Shown here: one piece after another, positions 46,144-55,576 of the stretch
How positions within the stretch are numbered: the stretch's first letter is position 1
How the letters are laid out: every line of letters starts with the position of its first letter
Assembly: GCF_003732665.1 (NCBI RefSeq)
Contig: NZ_MOBP01000001.1
Coordinates: 167,466-231,465 of the forward strand
Length of the DNA: 64,000 nucleotides
Origin: Pseudomonas frederiksbergensis
GTDB taxonomy: Bacteria; Pseudomonadota; Gammaproteobacteria; Pseudomonadales; Pseudomonadaceae
Direction of reading: 5' to 3'
The notes under the pieces: model-generated
What the model was told of the DNA's origin: nothing
Seen by the model: the letters and a program-made list of their open reading frames with translations, nothing else
The model's database searches: none
Program-made: the position numbers and the translations under genes

Positions 46144-47682
46144 ATGGCTAACGAAACGAACGTTCCAACTCCAAAACCGATCAATCTCGAAGGCTGGGTC
46201 AAGCTTCTCGATGGCGTGCGTCTGCCCGTTCCGCAGGAGAGTCATGACCGTGTCTGCAAAGCCATTCGCAATAACCGCAGTTCGCTGCGCGACATTGCCG
46301 AGTTGATGCAGGAAAGCCCGGCCCTGGCCTTGAGCGTGATTCGCGAGGCCAACCGCCACACCCACGGCAGCATGACGGAGCCGGCGGAAAACCTCGATGT
46401 GGCGCTCAATCGCCTCGGCCTCAAACGCACCGAGGAACTGCTCGCGCGCCTGCCCGCCGAGCCGCAATCCGAGATCCCGAAGGCCCTGCGCCAGTTGCAA
46501 CTGATCAGCCAGCACGCGTCGCAACAGGCCAACGGTTTTTTCGCCAACCGGCTGGCGCGGCTGTGGCAGGACATCCATTGGGGCAGTCTGCTGTTTCTCT
46601 CGCCGCTGTGGCCGATGGCGCTGACGCATCCGCACTTGCTCGAAGAATGGGAGCTGCGGGTCATCCATAAAGGCGAGCCGGCGCGCAAGGTCGAAAAACA
46701 GTTGTTCGGTGTACGCCTGCTGGAAATCTGCCTGGCGCTGGTGGATGCCTGGCGGCTGCCGATCTGGGTGCAACAGGGTTATCGCCTGCTGCTCAATGAG
46801 CAACGGGAGCTGGTGAAAGTCCTGCGCATTGCCCGCGACAGCGAGCACCCGTTACGCCAGCAAAACCGACTCGATGATGATCCGACCTTGCGCCGCTGGC
46901 TCAATCAGCCGGCCAACACCGTGCTGCTGGCCAATGGTCTGGCGCTGTCGGCGCAACAGGCCTGGGACTGTCCGCACAGTGAACGCTGGCAGTACCTGAC
47001 CAGCCTTTACCTGCAAATTTCGATGGATGAAGTGCAACAACAGTTGCACCAACAGGCCGCCAACAGCGCCCGCCAACATGCCATGCCGGACCTCTGGCAC
47101 CCGGCGGTTTCGCTGCTGTGGCCCTGGGGCATGAACCGCGTCCACGCCGGTTTGCTGCCGGCACCCGCGCCGACCACTGAAGACCTGACCCAGTGGCGCA
47201 AACAATGCGCCGAACTGCTGGTGGAGCCGAGTCGTTTCACCAACGCGATGCACCTGACCACCTCGGCCCGGGATGCGATGGTCGCGTGCGGCATGCGCCG
47301 GGTGATGATCCTGATGGCCGATCGCACCCACGCCAATCTGCGGGTGCACCAGACCGCCGGGTTGCCGAAAGAAGCCGCTGGCCTGAATTTCCTGGTCAGC
47401 CAGAGCAGCGTGTTGCAACGCTTGCTCTCGCAGCAGGCCCAAGTACGCCTGACGCCGGCCAACAACGCCCAGTTCTCGGCCCTGCTGCCCGCCAGCCTGC
47501 GCTCGCAGTTCGGCGGCGAACACTTGCTGCTGCGCTCGCTGGTCAATAATGGTCGGGTGATCATGATTGTGGTGGCGGACCAGGGCGGCGGGCCGTTTTC
47601 GGAAATCACCGTGCAAGCCTTCGGCAAAACCGCGCAGTGCGTTGAAAAGGCACTGAGTACCTTTAGCAGCCGCGGCCAATGA
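46144..47682 (+). CDS. HDOD-domain protein
   Basis: A 512-residue cytoplasmic protein. An HDOD domain (about 15-210) is seen in VKLLDGVRLPVPQESHDRVC, LMQESPALALSVIREANRHT and LNRLGLKRTEELLARLP. The C-terminal ~170 residues (RRVMILMADRTHANLRVHQT to EKALSTF) have a degenerate GAF-like pattern. HDOD proteins lack HD-phosphodiesterase metal ligands and act as signalling scaffolds. It is divergent from motA and followed by rhdA at 42 bp; a link to motility is inference from position. Confidence 0.87.
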   Translation: MANETNVPTPKPINLEGWVKLLDGVRLPVPQESHDRVCKAIRNNRSSLRDIAELMQESPALALSVIREANRHTHGSMTEPAENLDVALNRLGLKRTEELLARLPAEPQSEIPKALRQLQLISQHASQQANGFFANRLARLWQDIHWGSLLFLSPLWPMALTHPHLLEEWELRVIHKGEPARKVEKQLFGVRLLEICLALVDAWRLPIWVQQGYRLLLNEQRELVKVLRIARDSEHPLRQQNRLDDDPTLRRWLNQPANTVLLANGLALSAQQAWDCPHSERWQYLTSLYLQISMDEVQQQLHQQAANSARQHAMPDLWHPAVSLLWPWGMNRVHAGLLPAPAPTTEDLTQWRKQCAELLVEPSRFTNAMHLTTSARDAMVACGMRRVMILMADRTHANLRVHQTAGLPKEAAGLNFLVSQSSVLQRLLSQQAQVRLTPANNAQFSALLPASLRSQFGGEHLLLRSLVNNGRVIMIVVADQGGGPFSEITVQAFGKTAQCVEKALSTFSSRGQ

Positions 47683-47724
47683 TGCTGCGCTACAATCCTC
47701 CCTTTTTCGCCCTGGAGACCTCAC

Positions 47725-48540
47725 ATGTCTGACTTCTCTGGCTTGCCGCTGGTGATCGAGCCGAGCGACTTGCTCCCGCGCCTCGACGCCCGCGATCTGA
47801 TTCTGGTGGACCTGACCAGCAGCGCCCGCTACACCGAAGGGCATCTGCCCGGCGCGCGGTTTGTCGATCCGAAACGCACGCAACTGGGTCAAGCGCCGGC
47901 GCCAGGCCTGATGCCGCCGCAAGCGGCGCTCGAAGCGTTGTTCGGCGAACTTGGGCATAACAAAGATGCGGTCTACGTGGTCTATGACGACGAAGGCGGC
48001 GGTTGGGCCGGGCGTTTCATCTGGTTGCTGGATGTCATCGGCCACAGCAAGTACCACTACATCGACGGTGGCCTGCCGGCCTGGTTGGCGGCGGGCTTGC
48101 CAATGTCGATCCAGGTCCCGGCGCCGGTCGGCGGCCCGGTCAAACTGACCTTGCATGACGAACCCACCGCCACCCGCGAATACCTGCAAAGCCGTCTCGG
48201 CGCCGCCGACCTGGCGATCTGGGACGCCCGGGGGCCGCTGGAGTACTCCGGCGAGAAAGTCCTCGCGGCCAAGGCCGGGCACATCCCGGGCGCGGTGAAT
48301 TTTGAGTGGACCGCTGGCATGGATCAGTCGCGCCACCTGCGCATCCGCACTGACATGCCGCAGATCCTCGAACAACTCGGCATCACCAAAGACAAAGAAA
48401 TCATCACCCACTGCCAGACTCACCACCGTTCTGGCTTCACTTATCTAGTGGCCAAGTCCCTCGGTTATCCGCGGGTCAAGGGCTACGCCGGCTCCTGGGG
48501 CGAATGGGGCAACCATCCCGACACCCCCGTAGAGATTTAA
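47725..48540 (+). CDS. rhdA: Thiosulfate sulfurtransferase (rhodanese) RhdA
   Basis: A 271-residue two-domain rhodanese. The active-site loop is HCQTHHRSGFTY, with the Cys that carries persulfide. The CQTHHRS loop is that of Azotobacter vinelandii RhdA and is unlike the CRxGx[RT] loop of mammalian enzymes. The N-terminal inactive domain includes GHLPGARFVDPK. The ATG has GGAG upstream. It sits between the HDOD gene and psd on the same strand. Confidence 0.95.
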   Translation: MSDFSGLPLVIEPSDLLPRLDARDLILVDLTSSARYTEGHLPGARFVDPKRTQLGQAPAPGLMPPQAALEALFGELGHNKDAVYVVYDDEGGGWAGRFIWLLDVIGHSKYHYIDGGLPAWLAAGLPMSIQVPAPVGGPVKLTLHDEPTATREYLQSRLGAADLAIWDARGPLEYSGEKVLAAKAGHIPGAVNFEWTAGMDQSRHLRIRTDMPQILEQLGITKDKEIITHCQTHHRSGFTYLVAKSLGYPRVKGYAGSWGEWGNHPDTPVEI

Positions 48541-48558
48541 GATTTTTAAGGACAGTTA

Positions 48559-49419
48559 ATGAATAAGCGTTTGTTTATCCTCAGCCAATACCTGCTGCCC
48601 CATCACTTGCTCTCGCGACTGGCCGGCTGCATTGCCGAATGCCGTGTGCGCTGGTTCAAGAATGCGTTCACCGCGTGGTTCGCCAAGCGTTATCAGGTGG
48701 ACATGTCCCAGGCGCTGGTCGAAGACCTGACCGCCTACGAGCACTTCAACGCGTTCTTCACCCGCGCCTTGAAAGACGGCGCGCGTCCGCTGGACGAAAC
48801 CCCGGGCGCGATCCTCAGCCCGGCCGACGGTGCGGTCAGCCAACTCGGCCCGATCGAACACGGTCGAGTGTTCCAGGCCAAGGGCCACAGCTTCAGCGTG
48901 CTCGAACTGCTGGGTGGCGATGCCGCGAATGCCGCGCCGTTCATGGGCGGTGATTTCGCGACGATCTACCTGTCGCCGAAGGACTACCACCGCGTGCACA
49001 TGCCGCTGGCCGGCACCCTGCGCGAAATGGTCTACATCCCGGGCCGGATTTTCTCGGTCAACCAGACTACCGCCGAAAACGTCCCGGAACTGTTCGCCCG
49101 CAATGAGCGCGTGGCGTGCATTTTCGACACCGAGCGCGGCCCGATGGCCGTGGTGCTGGTGGGCGCGATGATCGTGGCGTCGATTGAAACCGTGTGGGCC
49201 GGGCTGGTCACGCCGCCGAAACGCGAGCTGAAAACCTTCCGCTACGACGAAGCCGCCCGTGCGCCGATTCATCTGGAGAAAGGCGCGGAACTGGGTCGCT
49301 TCAAACTGGGTTCGACGGCTGTCGTGCTGTTTGGGCCGGACCAGGTGAAATGGGTTGAAGGGCTGGGCGCGACGTCGCCGGTGCAAATGGGTCAGGCGTT
49401 GGGTTTGCCGAACGCTTAA
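48559..49419 (+). CDS. psd: Phosphatidylserine decarboxylase proenzyme
   Basis: A 286-residue membrane-associated enzyme making phosphatidylethanolamine. Self-cleavage at the LGST motif ([12 protein letters not shown], about 250-253) gives the beta and alpha chains and the pyruvoyl group. Other signatures are [20 protein letters not shown] and [13 protein letters not shown]. The ATG has AAGGA upstream, 18 bp after rhdA. Confidence 0.97.
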   Translation: MNKRLFILSQYLLPHHLLSRLAGCIAECRVRWFKNAFTAWFAKRYQVDMSQALVEDLTAYEHFNAFFTRALKDGARPLDETPGAILSPADGAVSQLGPIEHGRVFQAKGHSFSVLELLGGDAANAAPFMGGDFATIYLSPKDYHRVHMPLAGTLREMVYIPGRIFSVNQTTAENVPELFARNERVACIFDTERGPMAVVLVGAMIVASIETVWAGLVTPPKRELKTFRYDEAARAPIHLEKGAELGRFKLGSTAVVLFGPDQVKWVEGLGATSPVQMGQALGLPNA

Positions 49420-49465
49420 TCCGTTGATTCAACCCCGCGAATGATTTTCGTGGGATTGACCCCGT

Positions 49466-49541
49466 CCCTGTAGGAGCGAGGCTTGCCCGCGAAGGCGTCC
49501 TTAAGATCGCCTTCGCGAGCAAGCTTCGCTCCTACAGGGGC
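49466..49541. repeat. REP inverted pair
   Basis: CCTGTAGGAGCGAGGCTTGC and an inverted copy follow psd. Confidence 0.94.
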
Positions 49542-49626
49542 GCGCATGCCGAAACACCGTTATCTGCCATAACTGCTACAGTCAGGTCATTCACTGCCCA
49601 TTTCCCGGTTGGAGTTTTTCCACGGC

Positions 49627-51411
49627 ATGAATGAAACCAATCCCCCCCTGTTGCTGCGCGCACCGACTCCGGCTGCCCTGCGCCTGTCCTTCTGCGAACC
49701 CACACCACGCGACCTCAAGCGCTGGATCGCCAACCTTCCCAAAGCCAATATCGGCGAAACCGCTCGCCAGTTGTATCAAGGCTTGAGCGAACTCAATCAG
49801 TTGCTGACCCCCAGCGACAATCGCCTGCAATTGCTCGAACTGCTGCGACCCGAGGTGTATTACGTCTGCAAGCACCTGGAGCGGCATTTCCTGCATCAGG
49901 CGATTGTCCTCGACGAGCGTTCGCGCAAGATCGCCAACCTGTGCCAGGCGCTGCAAAGCCATTTGGCGATCGGCTACAAACAGATCGTGCTGCGCATCTC
50001 GCCACGTTTCAGCAAGGATCGTGCGCCGCTGCTGACCCAGGCGTTGCAACGGGCGATCCATTGCCTGAACGGTCCGCTGATCCGCGCCACGCAGCTGTAT
50101 TGCCCGGTGCCGGAAGGGGTGTGGCTGGAGCTGCATCAGCTGTATCGAATTGGCTGCGAGCATCGGCTGCAAAACATCAGCGTGCGCGATGAACTGGCCA
50201 GCGAGACGCCGGACCTGAGCATCGAGCAGACCTACGTGGCCGCCCTGCTGTTGGGCGCCTCGCGCTGCAATCAACTGCGTCAGAACCAGATTGCCCGGCT
50301 CGCCGAGGTGCTCGAACCCTGGAGCAAATGGATCAAGCTGCAACCCGGAAAACCCGGCAACGAGCTGTTTGCGGTGGCACCGGAGCTCGATACCGGGCCG
50401 CGCTATCGCGCCAAGTTCCGCGCCGAGCAGCAGGCGAGTCTGCTGGGGATTGATCCGCAGCCGCTGGTGGCCGCCATCGAGTCCCGGCTGCTGAATCCGA
50501 CCGACACCACGTTACCCGTCCCGACCGGGCTGAACCTCGATACCTTGCAACACTTGCACGCCGCCTGGGGCCAGGCCGCCGAGCGCAGTTTTCAGCGCAC
50601 CGTCGGCAATGGCACCTTGACCCTGTGCGTGGGCATGAGCGCACTGCATTTTTACCTGGGCGGGCAGCGTTCGTTCAGCGACATCCTGAAAAACCCCGCC
50701 GGGCGACTGGCGCAATTTGCCGTAACAACTCCGACCGCCGGAGGCAAGGACGGCTGGAGCCAAGCCTTCGACGCCGCCCCCAATGGCAGCGCCGACGCCC
50801 TGCTGCCCTACGAAGAAATCGAATACCCCACGCTGCAGAACGACGACAGCCACGAGGCCGCCGACCGCAATCAGCATTTCCCGACCTACGCCTTGCCGGT
50901 GATCAATCACAGCCCCGGCGGTTATTGCCTGGCATGGCCCGGCGCCGTGCCGCCCGAGCTACAGGCCGGGGAAATGGTCGGGGTCGAAGATTCTGCCGGC
51001 CAGGGCTGGAGCATCGCCGTGGTGCGCTGGATTCGTCAGGTGCGTGGCGGCGGGACGCAAATGGGCATCGAGCAGGTCGCGCCGTATGCCGAGCCTTGCG
51101 GCCTGCAACTGGTGCGCACCCGGGACGATCACAGTCAGTATCTGCGGGGCTTATTGCTGCCGGCCATCAGTGCGATTGACCTGCCGGCCACCCTGCTGGC
51201 CCCGCGTCTGCCGTTCCAGGAAGGCAACAAGGTGCTGATCAACACCAACGGCCAGGAACGCCGCGCCGGGCTGGATCGACGGGTGTCGAGCACCAACAGC
51301 TTCAACCAGTTTGCCTACCGTTCGCTTGAGGCCAGCAAAAGCGAAAACAACCCGGGGAGCGGCGTGGTCGGGGCGGAAGAGGATTTTGATTCGTTGTGGA
51401 AGTCGTTGTGA
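49627..51411 (+). CDS. FimW-like c-di-GMP receptor
   Basis: A 594-residue soluble protein starting MNETNPPLLLRAPTPAALRL. The first ~330 residues are helical with repeated leucines. The C-terminal part (about 455-570) has a PilZ-like pattern with an RxxxR-type stretch (ERRAGLDRR) near the end. By place (after psd, before serB) and features it corresponds to PA4958, described as the surface-responsive c-di-GMP receptor FimW in P. aeruginosa. ATG 49627 is preferred to an upstream TTG. In PAO1 fimX follows; here it does not. Confidence 0.75.
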   Translation: MNETNPPLLLRAPTPAALRLSFCEPTPRDLKRWIANLPKANIGETARQLYQGLSELNQLLTPSDNRLQLLELLRPEVYYVCKHLERHFLHQAIVLDERSRKIANLCQALQSHLAIGYKQIVLRISPRFSKDRAPLLTQALQRAIHCLNGPLIRATQLYCPVPEGVWLELHQLYRIGCEHRLQNISVRDELASETPDLSIEQTYVAALLLGASRCNQLRQNQIARLAEVLEPWSKWIKLQPGKPGNELFAVAPELDTGPRYRAKFRAEQQASLLGIDPQPLVAAIESRLLNPTDTTLPVPTGLNLDTLQHLHAAWGQAAERSFQRTVGNGTLTLCVGMSALHFYLGGQRSFSDILKNPAGRLAQFAVTTPTAGGKDGWSQAFDAAPNGSADALLPYEEIEYPTLQNDDSHEAADRNQHFPTYALPVINHSPGGYCLAWPGAVPPELQAGEMVGVEDSAGQGWSIAVVRWIRQVRGGGTQMGIEQVAPYAEPCGLQLVRTRDDHSQYLRGLLLPAISAIDLPATLLAPRLPFQEGNKVLINTNGQERRAGLDRRVSSTNSFNQFAYRSLEASKSENNPGSGVVGAEEDFDSLWKSL

Positions 51412-51430
51412 GTCAGTGAGACCGAGGCGC

Positions 51431-51515
51431 GGCCTTCGCGAGCAAGCCCGCTCCCACATTGATTTTGTGATCGACGCAGATCAAATGTGGGAGCGGGCTT
51501 GCTCGCGAAGAGGCC
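51431..51515. repeat. REP inverted pair
   Basis: Two inverted REP cores between the convergent ends of the fimW-like gene and serB. Confidence 0.94.
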
Positions 51516-51534
51516 CGCTCAGGCAACCAAGAAC

Positions 51535-52749
51535 TCAGAGCTGCCCATCACGATCCCTGAAGCCCAGCAAATACAGGACCCCATCCAGCCCAAGGGTGGA
51601 AATCGCCTGCTTCGCCGATTGCTTGACCAGCGGCTTGGCCCGAAACGCCACACCCAGCCCGGCAATCGCCAGCATCGGCAAATCATTCGCGCCGTCACCG
51701 ACCGCAATGGTCTGCTCCAGACGCAACCCTTCCTTGTGCGCCAGTTCCTTCAGCAGATCCGCCTTGCGCTGGGCATCGACAATCGGCTCGACCGCCACGC
51801 CCGTGACCTTGCCGTCCACCACTTCCAGTTCGTTGGCGAACACGTAGTCGATGCCCAACTTGGCCTGCAATTGCTTGGCGAAGTAGGTGAAACCGCCGGA
51901 CAGGATCGCGGTCTTGTAGCCCAGGCGCTTGAGTTCGGCGAACAGTGTTTCGGCGCCCTCGGTCAGGCGCAGGGAAGCACCGATGGAGTCCAGCACGCTG
52001 ACGTCCAGGCCTTTGAGCAAGGCCAGGCGTTCCTTGAAGCTGGCGCGGAAGTCCAGTTCGCCGGCCATGGCGCGTTCGGTGATTTCGGAGACTTGATCGC
52101 CCACGCCGGCAGCCTTGGCCAGTTCGTCGATGACTTCGGCTTCGATCAGGGTCGAGTCCATGTCGAACACCGCCAGACGCCGGTTGCGGCGGAACAGCGA
52201 ATCTTCCTGAAAGGCGATGTCGACGTTCAGTTCCTGGGCGACGCTCAGGAACTCAGCGCGCAGGGCCTGGGGATCAGCCGCTTCGCCACGCACGGAAAAC
52301 TCGATGCAGCCCTTGCCCTTGTCGGCCGGAGTGTCGAGGGGCATGCGCCCGGACAAACGATCGATATGGTCGATGTTCAAGCCATATTTGGCGGTGATCG
52401 AGCTCACAGCCTGCAATTGCCCGGCGGTCACTTTGCGGGTCAACAGGGTCACGATGTGGCGTTTTTTGCCCTGGTTGCCGACCCACTGCTGGTAATCCTC
52501 TTCGGACACCGGCGTGAAACGCACCTGCTGGTCGAGCTCGTAGCCCTTGAACAGGATGTCCTTGAGCACTGACTTGCCCTGCTCGGTGTCAGGAATTTCA
52601 ACCAGGATGCCGAACGACAGGGTGTCGTGGATCACCGCCTGACCAATGTCGAGAATGTTCACACCACCCTGGGCCAGAACGCCGGTAATGGCCGCAGTCA
52701 GACCCGGTCGGTCGACTCCCGTGATGTTTATCAGGACGATTTCGCGCAA
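51535..52749 (-). CDS. serB: Phosphoserine phosphatase SerB
   Basis: A 404-residue enzyme for the last step of serine synthesis. Two N-terminal ACT-type domains (REIVLINITGVDRPGLTAAI; KRHIVTLLTRKVTAGQLQAV) precede the HAD phosphatase domain, whose nucleophile Asp is in FDMDSTLIEAEVIDELAKAA and whose GDGANDLPML is motif 4. It starts at TTG, with GGGGGTG six bases upstream, because no ATG precedes the conserved REIVLINITG. Confidence 0.96.
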   Translation of the reverse strand: MREIVLINITGVDRPGLTAAITGVLAQGGVNILDIGQAVIHDTLSFGILVEIPDTEQGKSVLKDILFKGYELDQQVRFTPVSEEDYQQWVGNQGKKRHIVTLLTRKVTAGQLQAVSSITAKYGLNIDHIDRLSGRMPLDTPADKGKGCIEFSVRGEAADPQALRAEFLSVAQELNVDIAFQEDSLFRRNRRLAVFDMDSTLIEAEVIDELAKAAGVGDQVSEITERAMAGELDFRASFKERLALLKGLDVSVLDSIGASLRLTEGAETLFAELKRLGYKTAILSGGFTYFAKQLQAKLGIDYVFANELEVVDGKVTGVAVEPIVDAQRKADLLKELAHKEGLRLEQTIAVGDGANDLPMLAIAGLGVAFRAKPLVKQSAKQAISTLGLDGVLYLLGFRDRDGQL

Positions 52750-52884
52750 GGCGCACCCCCGCAGGTGGAAAAAAACCGCATTCTACCCACTTTCAGTGAC
52801 CATCGGGCACCGTCAGCGCTTTGCCGGTCTAGGGCCTGTCGCTATACTGCGCGTCAACTTCACGGACAAAAGAGCCGAGCTCAA

Positions 52885-54411
52885 GTGAACCGGCCCACGC
52901 CAGTAAAAACCGATAACTTCTTCCTGCTGATCTTCCGGGCACTGCGCCACCGCCGTGTACCGATTGCATTGCGCATTGCCAGCCATAACGTGATCCTGGT
53001 CGCTCTGGCCCTGGTGATTTATGCCTGTGTGATGGGATTGCAGTTCAAGCAGGCCATGCACGAGCAGGCCGATGCGCTGGGCGAAAGCCTGACCACGCAG
53101 ACCGCCACCTCGGCCACCGAGCTGTTGGTGTCCAACGACATCCTCAGCCTCAACGTGCTGCTCAACAACCTGACCAAAAACAAGTTGGTGGCCCACGCCG
53201 CCATCTACAGCGTGGATAACCGCATCCTCGCCGAGTCCGGCCAGCGCCCCAAGCACAGCCTGTTGGGCGAAGCCGAAGGCATGTATGAGAGCAAAATCAC
53301 CTTCCAGGACGTGACCGCCGGGCAACTGCGCATCAGCCTGGACATGGACCAGTTCCAGCAGCCGATGACCATCAGCCTGCAAAGCATGGGCATCTTGAGT
53401 GCGATTTTGCTGGCCCTGTCTTTGGCCTTGAGCCTGCGCCTGGGTCGGCACATCTCCACACCGCTCATGCAATTGCGGGTATGGCTGCGCAACATCGACG
53501 AATACACCCCGGCCACCGAGCGCCAGGATGAAATCGGCGACCTCGCCCGTCAGTTGCACGCCAATTTCGCCCCGGAACCGGCCGAGCCTGAGCCCGTCCC
53601 GGAACCTGAGTTCGACGACGCCGATTACGATGAAGAGGTTGATCCAGCCTTCGAAGTGCGCAATCTGCGGGATCCGAGTTTTGATGAAACCAAGCCTGTG
53701 GCCGGCCTGAAACCTGCGCCAAAGCGCAGTGTCAGCACCGTCGAAGACGATGACGACGATGACGCGTTCGCCGACCTGCGCGACGAGTCGGCCGACGCTG
53801 CGCCGAAACCGGTGGCCAAACCGGTGATCTCGAACGTGCCACAGCACAGCGCGGTGCTGGCGGTGCAACTGGGTGCCCAGGATCAACTGCGTCGCCTGCC
53901 CCGCACGCGCCTTGAGGAATTGCTCAAGCGCTACCGCGATTGCCTCGACCAGGCCGCTTCGCTGTATCAGAGCGAACTGCACACCCTGAACGATGGCAGC
54001 ACGCTGATGCTGTTCCACACCGAAGACAGCGGCGACGACTACCTGACCAACGCCATCTGCTGCGGCGAGTTGCTGCGGGCCTTGGGCCACCAGTTGCAAA
54101 TTGAAGTCGCCGACAGCGGCATCACCCTGCAATTGCAACTGGGCCTGACCTTGGGCGACGAGTTGTTCGGCCTGAGCCAGATTGACCTGTTGCTGACCGA
54201 GTCGGCCCAGGACGCCCTGGCCCTGTCGCAACACAGCCGCAACCTGCTGCTGGTGGAGCGCAAGATTGGCGACGACGCCCTGATCCGCCAGCGTGCGCGG
54301 ATCCGGCCGATCGCCAGCCCTGAAGGGGCTTGCTGTGTCGAGCGGCTGATGGAGCCTTATCCGTCGATGCTGGAACGGCAACTGGCGCGGATGCACGAAC
54401 GCCGGGCGTAA
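52885..54411 (+). CDS. AhpA/YtjB-family membrane protein
   Basis: A 508-residue inner-membrane protein. Two membrane segments (about 30-52, NVILVALALVIYACVMGLQF; about 170-192, MGILSAILLALSLALSLRLG) enclose a periplasmic domain. A HAMP-like region, a long acidic linker (PEPAEPEPVPEPEFDDADYD; VEDDDDDDAF) and a cytoplasmic C-terminal domain of cyclase-like shape follow, but catalytic residues are not evident. Like E. coli ytjB it is divergent from serB. The start is GTG 52885. Function unknown. Confidence 0.85.
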   Translation: MNRPTPVKTDNFFLLIFRALRHRRVPIALRIASHNVILVALALVIYACVMGLQFKQAMHEQADALGESLTTQTATSATELLVSNDILSLNVLLNNLTKNKLVAHAAIYSVDNRILAESGQRPKHSLLGEAEGMYESKITFQDVTAGQLRISLDMDQFQQPMTISLQSMGILSAILLALSLALSLRLGRHISTPLMQLRVWLRNIDEYTPATERQDEIGDLARQLHANFAPEPAEPEPVPEPEFDDADYDEEVDPAFEVRNLRDPSFDETKPVAGLKPAPKRSVSTVEDDDDDDAFADLRDESADAAPKPVAKPVISNVPQHSAVLAVQLGAQDQLRRLPRTRLEELLKRYRDCLDQAASLYQSELHTLNDGSTLMLFHTEDSGDDYLTNAICCGELLRALGHQLQIEVADSGITLQLQLGLTLGDELFGLSQIDLLLTESAQDALALSQHSRNLLLVERKIGDDALIRQRARIRPIASPEGACCVERLMEPYPSMLERQLARMHERRA

Positions 54412-54434
54412 GCCTTAACAGCGTTACAACGAAG

Positions 54435-54466
54435 CCCGCAGATGATCACTCGTCTGCGGGTTTTTT
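54435..54466 (+). terminator. Terminator of the AhpA/YtjB-like gene
   Basis: CCCGCAGA / TCTGCGGG, 8-bp stem, followed by six T, 24 bp after the stop codon. Confidence 0.93.
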
Positions 54467-54478
54467 GTTGCCTGTCTC

Positions 54479-54604
54479 GGCCTCTTCGCGAGCAAGCCCG
54501 CTCCCACAGGTGATCGAGTTGTCCAGACGGACGCGGTCCATTGTAGGAGCAAGGTTTATCCACCCAAAACCCAGTGTGGGAGCGGGCTTGCTCGCGAAGG
54601 GGCC
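54479..54604. repeat. REP pair with a degenerate third unit
   Basis: REP cores at 54479-54510 and, inverted, at 54573-54604. A decayed variant (TGTAGGAGCAAGGTTTATCC) lies between them. Confidence 0.92.
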
Positions 54605-54640
54605 GGCACAGGCAATAGAGACCTCCAACCCACAGAAACA

Positions 54641-54668
54641 ACAAAGCCCACATCAATGTGGGCTTTGT
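54641..54668. terminator. Bidirectional terminator before the lipoprotein gene
   Basis: ACAAAGCCCACAT / ATGTGGGCTTTGT, 13-bp stem with a two-base loop, 18 bp from the end of the minus-strand lipoprotein gene. Confidence 0.92.
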
Positions 54669-54686
54669 GTCGGATCAATCCAGGCT

Positions 54687-55400
54687 TTAGAACCTGAACA
54701 CTTCCATATCAGTACGAATCGGCGAAGCCATCGGGATCTTCGGCTGCTTGTCCTGCTCCGCTGCCGGCGCTACAGGCTTGGGCTCCTTTTTACGCGGCGC
54801 TTCGGCAATCGGCGGCTGGTTGGCCAGTGGCTTGAGCGCCACGGACAATTGCTCGGCCAGACGCTGCAACAACACACCCTGGGCCTGGACCTGTGCCGCC
54901 GTCCCGCCCGCATGTTGTTCTTGCAGGTGAATGATGCGGTTATCGCGAACCTGGCCACGACGGTCGATCAAACGCCATTGCGCATCCAGGATCGCCGGTT
55001 GCGACTCACCCGAGTCCAGGCGAGTAATCGTCAGCAGCACCTGCACATCCGGGGCGAACCCCAATGTCGCCGGCGCCAGCACTACGCGCTGGCTGTCCAG
55101 ATGACCCGCGACCTGACGCAACAGCAATTGATCGATGTCCGAGGAAAGGCTACCCGCCCAGCGACCATCGGCCGACGCCTGGAGGCTGCCATCCGGCTGA
55201 CGTTGTAGCAAAGTCTCACGTTGCAGATAGTCGGCAATCGTGACCGGGCCCAGCAATACAGCCATGCCCGCGCTTTGCGCAGGCTGAGCCGGACTTCCGC
55301 TGTCCAGCTGATACAGCGACACCGGTTGGTGAACGCTGCAACCCGCCAGGCCAAGAACCCCAGCGAGCATCAAAATTAACGGAAGGCGCAGAGCAGTCAT
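54687..55400 (-). CDS. PqiC-like outer-membrane lipoprotein (ABC-type transport auxiliary)
   Basis: A 237-residue lipoprotein. The signal peptide ends in lipobox LAGC (LMLAGVLGLAGCS). Residues ~25-190 match the PqiC/ABC-transport auxiliary domain (YQLDSGSPAQ, LLGPVTIADYLQR, WAGSLSSDIDQLLLRQVAGH). PqiC works with MCE proteins in lipid traffic between membranes, but no pqiA/pqiB genes are here. The C-terminal tail is Lys/Pro-rich. Transcription would be separate from parC, 176 bp away on the same strand. Confidence 0.85.
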   Translation of the reverse strand: MTALRLPLILMLAGVLGLAGCSVHQPVSLYQLDSGSPAQPAQSAGMAVLLGPVTIADYLQRETLLQRQPDGSLQASADGRWAGSLSSDIDQLLLRQVAGHLDSQRVVLAPATLGFAPDVQVLLTITRLDSGESQPAILDAQWRLIDRRGQVRDNRIIHLQEQHAGGTAAQVQAQGVLLQRLAEQLSVALKPLANQPPIAEAPRKKEPKPVAPAAEQDKQPKIPMASPIRTDMEVFRF

Positions 55401-55576
55401 CGTCCCATCCAGGTGGTTGCCACAAGGCTAACCACAGTGAAAATACTCAATAAATATGAAGAACGCTCGGCCACGCCGGCGCTTGAAAGGCCATATCATC
55501 CGTGAATATGCGTTCCGACTCCAGCGGCAAAGCGCCGATCTACGGGTTAAATCGTAGATCCGCGCCTCTAGCACGC

